A DNA stretch of 64,000 bases from Comamonas sp. lk (GTDB lineage: Bacteria; Pseudomonadota; Gammaproteobacteria; Burkholderiales; Burkholderiaceae_C), in contig CAMELV010000007.1 of NCBI GenBank assembly GCA_945925985.1, forward strand, positions 96,449 through 160,448. The letters run 5' to 3'. Under the pieces are notes generated by a model. It ran no database searches. It was not told the DNA's origin and saw only the letters and a program-made list of their open reading frames with translations. Every line of letters begins with the position of its first letter. The first letter of the stretch is position 1. This document shows positions 19,387-27,245 of the stretch, one piece after another. A program made the translations under genes and the position numbers.

Positions 19387-20667
19387 CTAGCTTTGGCGGG
19401 TAAACACCGTCAGCACGCCGGTGTAGGCGTACAGGTGGTCATGGGCGATTTCGCCAGCCGCAAAAAACCCGACCAAAGGCACGTCGCCCAAGGCCCGCCG
19501 GATGATCTGCAGCTCGGCGCTGGCGCCACCAAAGTGCGGGCCACCGCGCCCGGTGCAGCTGACATAAATAGCCCCCGCAATACCGCGTGCCGGGTGCGGT
19601 GCGGCTTCTGCCTCAGAGGCATGCAAGGCGGTGGCGGCCTCCACCGCCATCTCCTCCGGCTCGAGCTCTTCGCGGATCTCGGCACAAACGCGCATCAGGT
19701 CGGCCCGGGCCGCCTGCACATTGCGTTGGCAAAACGCCAGCTGCATGCCCTCCTCCAATCGGTCTGACACGGCCACGCCGCGGCGCCCCGGGTCCAGCCC
19801 AATCAGGTGGCGCACCAGCACGTCTTTGCCAAAGTTGCCAGTCCGGCCCACCGCAGCGCTGTCGCCATGCGCACCGCCAGCAAGCGGTGCTGGCACCAGG
19901 CCAACCAGCGTGGCCCGTACGGCCTTCAGTGCGGTTTCCGGCTGCGCCAGCGACACCTTGAGCTCGCGCAACATCACATCGAGTGCCGGCTCGTTGTCAA
20001 GCGTCAGGGCCACATTGTCTTGCGCACTGGTAACCTGATGCGCCCGCGCCAGGGGCAGGCAGCCTTGGGTCACCCGAGAGATCAGGTTCACCCCTTCAGC
20101 AAAGGCCACGCCACTCAGCCCCCCCTGAAACACGCCACTGGCCGCACCGTGGCCACGAATATTGCCATTGCCGCCCACCGCAAACTGCACGGTCCCCAAG
20201 CGGCTCGACGACAGGCCGCCAAACAGATAACCCGAGGCAGTGCGCCCCGCCATTTCATGAATGAGTTCGGCCAGCTCAGGGCCGGCAGGGTCGGCGTGCA
20301 CCAGGGCGGTGTGGGCTTCAAAGCCCAGGCCCAGCGGCGCAACACCAGAAAACACCCGGTACTGGTCGGGCGGCAACTCGCACAGCATCAGCGCCAGCGC
20401 CGGCTCATCAAAATACTCCACATTGTTGGAGGCGATGCCCACACCCACGGTGCCCGACCAGTCGGTGATCTCAGGCAACTCGCCACTCAGGTGGTCCAGG
20501 ATCTCCTGGGCCTGTGGCGCGTAATGGTCGGTGATGTAGAGCAAGGCCAGCGTCGGCGCGTTGGCGTAGCCGTGCAGCGCCATCTGCGCACGCAGCTGGG
20601 CCAATACCAGGCCAGCCGCCATGCGCCACTGCGGGTGAGTGGCGTGGCCGTAGGGAAAAAGTTTCAT
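19387..20667 (-). CDS. FIST-domain sensor protein (FIST_N and FIST_C)
   Basis: 426 residues from the ATG at 20667; a TTG four codons earlier is the alternative. The N-terminal half has FIST_N features (ALLYITDHYAPQAQEILDHL, GVGIASNNVEYFD). The C-terminal half has the FIST_C features GAIYVSCTGRGGPHFGG and PLVGFFAAGEIAHDHLYAYT. FIST proteins are thought to sense small ligands such as amino acids and often feed signalling proteins, but here no kinase or cyclase domain adjoins it. It follows the PhaM-like gene by 22 bp on the same strand and is probably co-transcribed. Confidence 0.88.
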   Translation of the reverse strand: MKLFPYGHATHPQWRMAAGLVLAQLRAQMALHGYANAPTLALLYITDHYAPQAQEILDHLSGELPEITDWSGTVGVGIASNNVEYFDEPALALMLCELPPDQYRVFSGVAPLGLGFEAHTALVHADPAGPELAELIHEMAGRTASGYLFGGLSSSRLGTVQFAVGGNGNIRGHGAASGVFQGGLSGVAFAEGVNLISRVTQGCLPLARAHQVTSAQDNVALTLDNEPALDVMLRELKVSLAQPETALKAVRATLVGLVPAPLAGGAHGDSAAVGRTGNFGKDVLVRHLIGLDPGRRGVAVSDRLEEGMQLAFCQRNVQAARADLMRVCAEIREELEPEEMAVEAATALHASEAEAAPHPARGIAGAIYVSCTGRGGPHFGGASAELQIIRRALGDVPLVGFFAAGEIAHDHLYAYTGVLTVFTRQS

Positions 20668-20689
20668 GCCTTGTTGCAACCCCAGACTG

Positions 20690-21382
20690 TCAACGACTTC
20701 TGGTCGCCGGTTTCTTTATGACTTTTTTGGCTGTAGCCCTTGTCGCAGCTGCATTGTTTGCTACTTTTTTTGTAGCTTTCGGTGCTGGCTTGGCGGCACC
20801 TGCTGCCGGGTTGCTGACGGCATCGGCGGCGGTGTGCTTGGCCACATCTTTCATGGCTGTGGCCGCAATTTGCTGAAACTGCTGCGTCAGCGCGCCCCAC
20901 AACTGCATGGGGTCCACCAGACCCGCCGAGGCATTAGCAGCAGGCTTGCCAGACCGACGCTCTTTTTTGGCGGCAAGCTCTGCCGCTGTTGCCGCTTCTG
21001 CCCCGCTGCGCGCAGCGGCTGCCGCTTTTTCGCGCTCGTGCTTCGCCCCCATATCGACCGGCTCGGCGGCCTTCGGCTTGAACGAGTTAGCGAGGTCACC
21101 CATGTTGACATTCATGCCCTTGAGCGCGGCCAGGGTCATTTTTTGCACCTCCAGCGCCTGCACCGTGGCGCCAAGTGCCTTGGAGTTTTGATCCAGCCAG
21201 AAATGCACCGCCTTGAGCTCGCTGATGCGCTTGTCGAGCTCTTCCACATCCAGGGTCGGCGCAATCCAGCTGGCCATGTTGGGCATCTGCGGAATGACCT
21301 GGGAGGCGCCCTTCGTCAAATTTTGCAAAAAGTCAAAGCCCGGCACAAATTTGCCAAATCCCTCGCTCGGTGAATCGCTCAT
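20690..21382 (-). CDS. phaM: PhaM-like polyhydroxyalkanoate granule-associated protein
   Basis: 230 residues. The N-terminal part (FLQNLTKGASQVIPQMPNM, then LDVEELDKRISELKAVHFWL) matches PhaM, the activator of PHB synthase in Ralstonia. The C-terminus (~180-230) is a lysine/alanine tail with KATKKVA, TAKKVIKKPATR, resembling the histone-like PAKKA motifs with which PhaM binds DNA. It therefore probably links PHB granules to the nucleoid and distributes them at division. A strong AGGAG site precedes the ATG. No phaC is in the window. Confidence 0.85.
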   Translation of the reverse strand: MSDSPSEGFGKFVPGFDFLQNLTKGASQVIPQMPNMASWIAPTLDVEELDKRISELKAVHFWLDQNSKALGATVQALEVQKMTLAALKGMNVNMGDLANSFKPKAAEPVDMGAKHEREKAAAAARSGAEAATAAELAAKKERRSGKPAANASAGLVDPMQLWGALTQQFQQIAATAMKDVAKHTAADAVSNPAAGAAKPAPKATKKVANNAAATRATAKKVIKKPATRSR

Positions 21383-21529
21383 GGTGCTCCTATCAGCCTG
21401 CCCACATCGGGCTGCCTACAGCTTAACCCAAGACACGGTGGGCGCCAGCCAGTCACTATCAAGCCAAGTGGTAGGCGGCTGAACCCACCCTACACTGCTC
21501 AACTCAGCAGAATTCCCAGGTGATGCGCC

Positions 21530-22399
21530 ATGCTCCAGCACTTTGCCCAACTCGCCCAGGCCTACCGCGCCTTGCTGGAAGACGCGATAAAACAGCCACC
21601 TGTGCTGCCCGGCGCAACGCCCCCAGCCCAGCCAGACCCGCCCCAACCAGATGCACCGGTGTGTCTGGTCTTTTCACCGCACCCGGACGACGAGGCGCTG
21701 GTCGGCGGCCTGCCACTGCGGCTGCGGGCCGCGGGCTGGCGGGTGGTCAATGTGGCGGTCACGCTGGGCAGTCGGCTGGATCGGCGTGCAGCGCGTTGGC
21801 AGGAACTGCAGGCGAGTTGCCGGGTACTTGGGTTTGAATTGGTAGCGGCATCCGGCGCGCCCGGCACGGGCCTGGAGGGCATTCGCACGGCGGAGCATGC
21901 CGCACAACACCCTAACTGGCGAGCCGCCGTTAAACGCATCATCGACCTGATGTCGCTATACCAGCCCAGGGTGGTGGTCTGCCCCCATGAGCTGGACGGG
22001 CATGATGTCCACATGGCCACTTCGCTGCTGGTGCTGCAGGCCTTGGCTGATCTACCGGCGCTCTCGCCGCACCTGCTGCTCAGCGAATACTGGAACACCC
22101 AGCTACAGCCCCAGTTGATGGTGGGTCTGACAGACCAGCAAGTCGGACAACTGATGCTGGCCACCGCCATGCACGTGGGCGAGGTCAGTCGCCAGCCCTA
22201 CCACCTGACGCTACCCGCCTGGCTGATGGACAGCGCGCGGCGCGGTGCAGAGCGGGTAGGCGGGCCGGGCGCCGCCACCAGCGGCATGACCTACGCCGCC
22301 CTGTATGGCTGGCGCCGCCGGGTAAGGTCTGAGTGGGTGACGATGGCGCCGCGCATGGTATTGGCTGCTGAGGATGTGGGCGCGTTGTTTGGTGCCTGA
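21530..22399 (+). CDS. PIG-L/LmbE-family deacetylase
   Basis: 289 residues. The zinc motif SPHPDDEALVGG at residues 49-60 and CPHELDGHDVHMATS near the middle give the His/Asp ligands of the LmbE fold. These enzymes remove the N-acetyl group from GlcNAc-containing molecules, such as GlcNAc-PI or lipopolysaccharide and thiol precursors. The first ~40 residues form a proline-rich lead-in. It has no clear operon partner; the flanking genes run the other way. The specific substrate is not evident. Confidence 0.88.
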   Translation: MLQHFAQLAQAYRALLEDAIKQPPVLPGATPPAQPDPPQPDAPVCLVFSPHPDDEALVGGLPLRLRAAGWRVVNVAVTLGSRLDRRAARWQELQASCRVLGFELVAASGAPGTGLEGIRTAEHAAQHPNWRAAVKRIIDLMSLYQPRVVVCPHELDGHDVHMATSLLVLQALADLPALSPHLLLSEYWNTQLQPQLMVGLTDQQVGQLMLATAMHVGEVSRQPYHLTLPAWLMDSARRGAERVGGPGAATSGMTYAALYGWRRRVRSEWVTMAPRMVLAAEDVGALFGA

Positions 22400-22415
22400 G
22401 CCACAGGCAAACAAC

Positions 22416-23390
22416 CTATCTCAACGGGCGCGGACTACGATCAGCAAAGTAAAACCACTCGTTGCCAGGTGATGCTTTGGCGTTGGGGAACACGATGTAG
22501 CCATCGCGCGGCGCCAGCACCGCCTCGCCGTCGTGGCGCACTGCCACCAGCTCGCCTTCGCGCAGCGGGTCAAAGCTGGACCAGACCTTGGCAAACTCGT
22601 CGCCGGCGTGGTGGCGGTCTACAACCTCGGCCAGCCGCAAAAACTCAGGCTCCGCGCAGGGCTCTGGCGCGGGCTTGGCCACCAGCCCCAGTTGGGCCAG
22701 TGTGCTGCGGATCGCCTGGTAGGCCAACTCTGGCCCAGCTGGGTCGTCGTGCTGGCCGCACTCCAGGGTGATGGCGCAACCGCCGTGGCGGCGCATGTAC
22801 TCGGTGGTGCCCACGCCGTATTCGGGGTCGGTGCTGAGCAGGCCGGCCCGGTCGCTGGGCGGTGTGCGCGCCAGCCGGGCCGCCACACCCACCGCATAGG
22901 TGTCCAACCAGCCCTCGACAATGCGGCGCACCCCCAGCCGCAGTGCCAAAGCCTGCTCTTGTTCGGCCAGGGCAAAGGGTTCCAGCGTACCGCTGTTATT
23001 GGCCGGGCCGATCATGGCAAAGGCCTGGCCCACCGACTGAAAAGAATGCAAATCCAGCAGCACATCATGGCTGGCCAGCAAGGGGCACAGCACGTTGGCA
23101 ATGTGGTCCTCAAAGTCCAGCGGCTCGGCCGTGGGTCGTAAATTGCGGTTCAGATTGCGGTCGCCATTGCGCTGCTGCTTCAGGTAGGCCAGCGGGTTGG
23201 TGATAGGCACCAGCGTCAGGGTGCCGCAGGCCAGCGTCAGCGTGCCGGCATCAAGCTCAGCCAGCAAACGGTTTGTGCCTTGGGTGCCGCAAGTCTCGTT
23301 GCCGTGCACGGCGCCCAGCACCAGCAGGCGTGGCCCAGGCGCCAGACCGGCAAATTGGTGAATACGCAGGGTGGTGGGGGCGGGCGTCAT
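22416..23390 (-). CDS. Succinylglutamate desuccinylase/aspartoacylase-family zinc hydrolase
   Basis: 324 residues from the ATG at 23390; a longer frame to 23441 would overlap the divergent nuclease gene. Zinc ligands H29 and E32 are in GAVHGNETCG and a further histidine in LLDLHSFQS, as in the AstE/AspA (M14-like) group. NRNLRPTAEP matches the substrate-binding Asn-Arg region. It would cleave an N-acyl amino acid or act as a carboxypeptidase-like amidase. The absence of other ast genes argues against the arginine succinyltransferase pathway. Confidence 0.85.
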   Translation of the reverse strand: MTPAPTTLRIHQFAGLAPGPRLLVLGAVHGNETCGTQGTNRLLAELDAGTLTLACGTLTLVPITNPLAYLKQQRNGDRNLNRNLRPTAEPLDFEDHIANVLCPLLASHDVLLDLHSFQSVGQAFAMIGPANNSGTLEPFALAEQEQALALRLGVRRIVEGWLDTYAVGVAARLARTPPSDRAGLLSTDPEYGVGTTEYMRRHGGCAITLECGQHDDPAGPELAYQAIRSTLAQLGLVAKPAPEPCAEPEFLRLAEVVDRHHAGDEFAKVWSSFDPLREGELVAVRHDGEAVLAPRDGYIVFPNAKASPGNEWFYFADRSPRPLR

Positions 23391-23426
23391 GGGCGATAGG
23401 CTCAAAAACGGCGATGATACGTGCTT

Positions 23427-24029
23427 ATGCAACACCGGCACGACACCCCTGACAGCGACGCCATCGCCCTGCTGCCGCTGTTTGAGCGACTGGGGCTGGA
23501 CCGCATCACCCTGGTGAACACTGGCGCCCAGGCCCGCACGGCCAGGGACGAACTGGCCAAGCTGCCGGCCTGGGGCTTTGACACCGAGTCCAAGCCGACC
23601 TTTCGGGTTGGCGAAGTGTCAGACGGGCCGCACGTGCTTCAACTGTCTACACCACAGCGGGCCTGGGTGTTTCAATTGATCGATCCAGAATGCCTTGCCG
23701 TGGCGGCCGAGCTGCTGAACCTGGGCGGCGTCACCAAGGCCGGCTTTGGTCTGGGGGAGGACCGCCGCCACATCATGCGCAAGCTGGGGGTAGAGCCGGT
23801 CGGCCTGCTGGAACTGAACCAATTATTCAGAGAGCGCGGCTACCGCAAAGACATGGGCGTTAAAGGTGCGGTAGCGGTGCTGTTTCAGCAGCGCTTCATC
23901 AAATCCAAAAAAGCCTCCACCAGCAACTGGGCCCAGCCCCGTTTGTCTGAGGCGCAGCTGGTGTATGCCGCCAACGACGCTTATGCCGCCATCCGTGTGT
24001 TCAACGCCCTGGAAGGACCCCCCGAATGA
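23427..24029 (+). CDS. 3'-5' exonuclease, ribonuclease D-like (DEDDy)
   Basis: 200 residues from ATG 23427; a GTG two codons earlier is possible. FDTESKPTF holds the first D-x-E pair, LGEDRRHI supplies a middle acidic residue, and YAANDAYAAIRVF gives the Y-x3-D motif, so the exonuclease active site looks complete. It is a stand-alone nuclease domain without the HRDC domains of RNase D. It overlaps the following Gfo/Idh gene by 4 bp. A role in RNA or ssDNA trimming is inferred. Confidence 0.87.
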   Translation: MQHRHDTPDSDAIALLPLFERLGLDRITLVNTGAQARTARDELAKLPAWGFDTESKPTFRVGEVSDGPHVLQLSTPQRAWVFQLIDPECLAVAAELLNLGGVTKAGFGLGEDRRHIMRKLGVEPVGLLELNQLFRERGYRKDMGVKGAVAVLFQQRFIKSKKASTSNWAQPRLSEAQLVYAANDAYAAIRVFNALEGPPE

Positions 24030-25045
24030 GCGACCGTTTTGGCATCGCCCTGGTGTGCATTGGCCCTGGCGCCGTGCCGCACCTGCAAAGCCTGTTTGAC
24101 CTGCGCGACACGGTTGAACTGCGCCACGCCGTCGCGCGCCGGCCGGCGCTGGCCAACCTAGGGCCGTTTCAGGGCCTGCTGACGCCCGGGGCCGATCTGC
24201 AGGCCGCGCTGGCTGACCCACTGGTTCAGGCGGTGATAGTGGCCACCCCGCCAGCCAGCCACCTGGAACTGGCGACCCGGGTGTTTGCCGCCGGCAAGCA
24301 CCTGCTGTTGGAGAAGCCGCTGGACATCTCGCTGCCGCGCGCCCAAGCCATCGTTGACCTGGCCCGAACGTCCGACCGGCGCTTGGGCGTGGTGCTTCAG
24401 CACCGCTTTCGTCCCGGCGCCTTGGCGCTGCAAGATGCGCTTGCCAGCGGGCGCCTCGGCACGGTACAAGCCGCGTCGGTGCGGGTACCTTGGTGGCGGC
24501 CGCAGAGTTATTACGACCAGGCCGGGCGCGGCACCCTGGCGCGCGACGGCGGCGGCGTGCTGCTGACGCAGGCCATTCACAGCCTGGACCTGTTCCGCGC
24601 CCTGGTGGGCGTGCGCTCGGTGCTGGCGGCCCAGGTCATCACCACCGGGCTGCACCGCATGGAAACCGAAGACTACGCCAGCGCCCTGCTCACCCTGGCC
24701 AACGGTGCACCGGGGCAGCTGCTGGCCACCACCGCCATGCGGCCGGGCCGGCCCGAATGCATCGAGGTCATCGGCAGCCTGGGCAGCGCCGTGCTGGAAG
24801 GCGGCAGCCTGCAGATCGATTTTGTTGACGGCCAGACGCTGCAGCTCAAAGCCCAGGGCGGCACCGGCAGCGGCGCCAACATCATGGATTTCCCCAACGA
24901 CGACCACCGCGCCCTGCTGCAAGACTTTGTCGACGCCGTCACCCAGAACCGCACACCCCGGGTCACCGGGCTGGACGCACTGCAGACGCAGCAGCTGATT
25001 GGGCAGGTCTTGGCGCGTGCAGCAGCGAACCAGCCCAGGCCTTGA
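24026..25045 (+). CDS. Gfo/Idh/MocA-family oxidoreductase
   Basis: 339 residues. The Rossmann domain begins FGIALVCIGPGAVPHL, with a proline replacing a glycine in the usual GxGxxG. LLLEKPLDISL contains the EKP catalytic lysine motif, and the C-terminal domain has LLTQAIHSLDLFRALVG with the conserved histidine and aspartate. These enzymes oxidise sugars, inositols or related alcohols with NAD(P). It overlaps the nuclease gene and is convergent with a second member of the family at 25057. Confidence 0.9.
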   Translation: MSDRFGIALVCIGPGAVPHLQSLFDLRDTVELRHAVARRPALANLGPFQGLLTPGADLQAALADPLVQAVIVATPPASHLELATRVFAAGKHLLLEKPLDISLPRAQAIVDLARTSDRRLGVVLQHRFRPGALALQDALASGRLGTVQAASVRVPWWRPQSYYDQAGRGTLARDGGGVLLTQAIHSLDLFRALVGVRSVLAAQVITTGLHRMETEDYASALLTLANGAPGQLLATTAMRPGRPECIEVIGSLGSAVLEGGSLQIDFVDGQTLQLKAQGGTGSGANIMDFPNDDHRALLQDFVDAVTQNRTPRVTGLDALQTQQLIGQVLARAAANQPRP

Positions 25046-25056
25046 ACTGACCCGGC

Positions 25057-26103
25057 CTAAAACGCCCGGGGCACGCACCGCGCCTGCGTCTGACTGGATT
25101 CGGCCACCGCCAGAGTAGCCGCCAGGGTGCGGGCGCCGTCCAGCACCGAGACCACGGGCGGCTCGTCCAGCCGCACCAGTCGCTGGAAGTGGCTGAGCTG
25201 CACCTGGTAGGGGTCTTGCACTTTTGGCAGCAGCGGGTCGCCCACAATCGGTTTGTCCCATGCCGCCTCGCCGGTGACGCGGGGGCTCCAGGCGCGTAAC
25301 ACCGGCAGCTCCAGGCTGCCCTCAGTGCCGATCAGGCGGTAGGCACTTTGCCCGGTGTAGCCAAAAGCCGGGTTCTCGCCACTGCCCTGCTCGATGGTCC
25401 AGGGTGACAGGCCGGCGTCGGTGCAGGCCAGCGTGCCCAAGCAACCGTTGTCAAACTCAAAGACGGCTGCCGCCGTGTCTTCCACCGCAAAGCCCCGGTT
25501 GGCATGGCTTTTGACACCACTCACCGCATGGATGTCGCCGCACAGATGGCGCAGCATATCGATCTCATGGATGGCGTTGATCAGCAGCGGCCCGCCACCG
25601 GGCTGGGTGCGCCAGGCCGCCTGATAGTAGGCGTCGGGTTTGCGCGTGGCCCACACCACCGAGGCCACCACCAGCCGACCCAGCCGACCGTCGGCCAGCC
25701 ATTGCTTGGCCTGCTGCACCACGCCCAGGTAACGGCGGTGGTGCCCGACCAGCGTCTTGACGCCACTCTGACGCACCGCCTGCACCAGGGCAGCCGCTTC
25801 GTCTAGGGTCACGGTCACCGGTTTTTCCATCAAAAAGTGAATGCCTCGCTCACAGCACCACTGGCCCTGCTGCAGGTGCAAGGCGTTGGGGGTGGCGATG
25901 ATCACCGCTTCGGGTTTGACGCGGTCCAGCATCTCCTGCGCATCGGCAAACCAGGCCGCTGCGCCAACATCAAGCCCAGCCGGGTCAACCACCGGGTCGG
26001 CCACGGCCACCAGCTCGGCCGCCTCCGGCATGGCAAGAATGGTCTGGATGTGGCGGCGGCCAATCAGGCCGGCGCCCAAAACGGCGATGCGCAGTGGAGT
26101 CAT
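25057..26103 (-). CDS. Gfo/Idh/MocA-family oxidoreductase
   Basis: 348 residues from the ATG at 26103, giving the canonical N-terminus MTPLRIAVLGAGLIGRRH; a longer frame overlaps the upstream gene. MEKPVTVTLDEA carries the EKP lysine and LLINAIHEIDMLRHL the conserved His/Asp region. It is 11 bp downstream of a TIM-barrel isomerase-like gene, a pairing seen in inositol and sugar-acid catabolism. It runs convergently toward the related gene ending at 25045. Substrate unknown. Confidence 0.92.
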   Translation of the reverse strand: MTPLRIAVLGAGLIGRRHIQTILAMPEAAELVAVADPVVDPAGLDVGAAAWFADAQEMLDRVKPEAVIIATPNALHLQQGQWCCERGIHFLMEKPVTVTLDEAAALVQAVRQSGVKTLVGHHRRYLGVVQQAKQWLADGRLGRLVVASVVWATRKPDAYYQAAWRTQPGGGPLLINAIHEIDMLRHLCGDIHAVSGVKSHANRGFAVEDTAAAVFEFDNGCLGTLACTDAGLSPWTIEQGSGENPAFGYTGQSAYRLIGTEGSLELPVLRAWSPRVTGEAAWDKPIVGDPLLPKVQDPYQVQLSHFQRLVRLDEPPVVSVLDGARTLAATLAVAESSQTQARCVPRAF

Positions 26104-26114
26104 GGTGTCGTCTT

Positions 26115-27149
26115 TCACGATAGGGGTGACACGCTGCCGCCGGCTGCCGTCAGCGCCTGGCGCCATTCGTCGCGCAGCCAGCGCGCGCAAGCCACATTGT
26201 TGTCAAAAATTGAATAGGTGTGCCCTGCGCCATAGTCCACGGCCGGGATGAACTCGCAAGAGATGTGGCGCATCGGGCTGAGCGGGTGCCTGGCGTGGTG
26301 GGCCAGCAGATCCAGCACAACCTGCTTCCAGGGCGTCAGCAATGATTCGTCCCATTCCGCCAGATACTCGCCGGGTTCGGGCTTGGTGAAAGGGTACTGA
26401 ATACCACGCCCAAAACTGCCGTCCGGGTGCCGGGCCCAGACATTGACCGGGTTGGCCGGTACCGCCGCCCGGGCGTGGGCATGGTGCACCAGGTTGGCGT
26501 CAATCCACCGCTTGGCGACATTGCCTGGCTGGGCCGGGTCGAGGATCAGACGGCCGGCATCAATGTCAGCCTTCATGCCCTGAACCTGCTGCTCCGCCGG
26601 GTTGTCCATCTTGAAAATCACATGGCTGTGGTCCAGCGTCATGTGAAAAGGCACGCCATGCTGCGCCACCAGCGCTGCCACCTGTTCCACCCGCCCAAGA
26701 TGCTCGGACCACATGTTGACGTGGACCTCGAAGCAGGGCACCACGCCCTGACTCATGCCGATATCAAAGGCCCGCAGGTAAAAGTCCGCCACCTCGCCAT
26801 TGGTCAACAAGTGGCCGTCGGCATGGTGCGTTAGAACCTGGACGTTGTGCACCCTGCTGCCCAGCAGCCGCCCCTTGTTGATGTTCTGCTCAAACAGTGC
26901 CTCGTCGCGCCCCAGTGTGTAAAACCAGCCGCCAGCCAGCACCGGCAGGTCCAATCGCTCGGACGCTTTAAGCAGGGGTGCAAACTCGTCGTCGGTGGGC
27001 GTGCGGTCGATGTAGTCAAACACCCCGGCGTCCTTGACCATGTGCACCTTGGTCGTGATGTCGGGGATGTTCGTGTCCTGGTGGGTGGCACCGCCGGCGG
27101 TGCAGCCGAACTTGAGCTCATCCCACTGCCTAACGCTGCTTGTGCTCAT
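26115..27149 (-). CDS. Sugar isomerase/epimerase-like TIM-barrel protein
   Basis: 344 residues from the ATG at 27149 (MSTSSVRQW). The open frame continues upstream for 560 codons, but that part is antisense to the molybdopterin enzyme and is not coding. CFEVHVNMWSEH, MTLDHSHVIF, and ISCEFIPAVDYG place Glu/His/Asp residues as the divalent metal site of xylose-isomerase-like barrels. It is followed by a Gfo/Idh oxidoreductase 11 bp downstream, so the two probably act in one sugar or inositol pathway. The start is 96 bp from the divergent molybdoenzyme gene. Confidence 0.8.
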   Translation of the reverse strand: MSTSSVRQWDELKFGCTAGGATHQDTNIPDITTKVHMVKDAGVFDYIDRTPTDDEFAPLLKASERLDLPVLAGGWFYTLGRDEALFEQNINKGRLLGSRVHNVQVLTHHADGHLLTNGEVADFYLRAFDIGMSQGVVPCFEVHVNMWSEHLGRVEQVAALVAQHGVPFHMTLDHSHVIFKMDNPAEQQVQGMKADIDAGRLILDPAQPGNVAKRWIDANLVHHAHARAAVPANPVNVWARHPDGSFGRGIQYPFTKPEPGEYLAEWDESLLTPWKQVVLDLLAHHARHPLSPMRHISCEFIPAVDYGAGHTYSIFDNNVACARWLRDEWRQALTAAGGSVSPLS

Positions 27150-27245
27150 TGCTGCCGCGGCGGACCGCGCTCCGTGTTGAATCATCTTGACCTGGCCACA
27201 GCTTACACTGAGTCGACCCTGCAAAACCCAGCACCCCGAGGCCCC

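Noticed and set aside
20741..20790. Reiterated TTTTTTGTAGC-like motif that looked like another repeat copy
   Set aside because: It encodes the Lys/Ala-rich tail of the PhaM-like protein.
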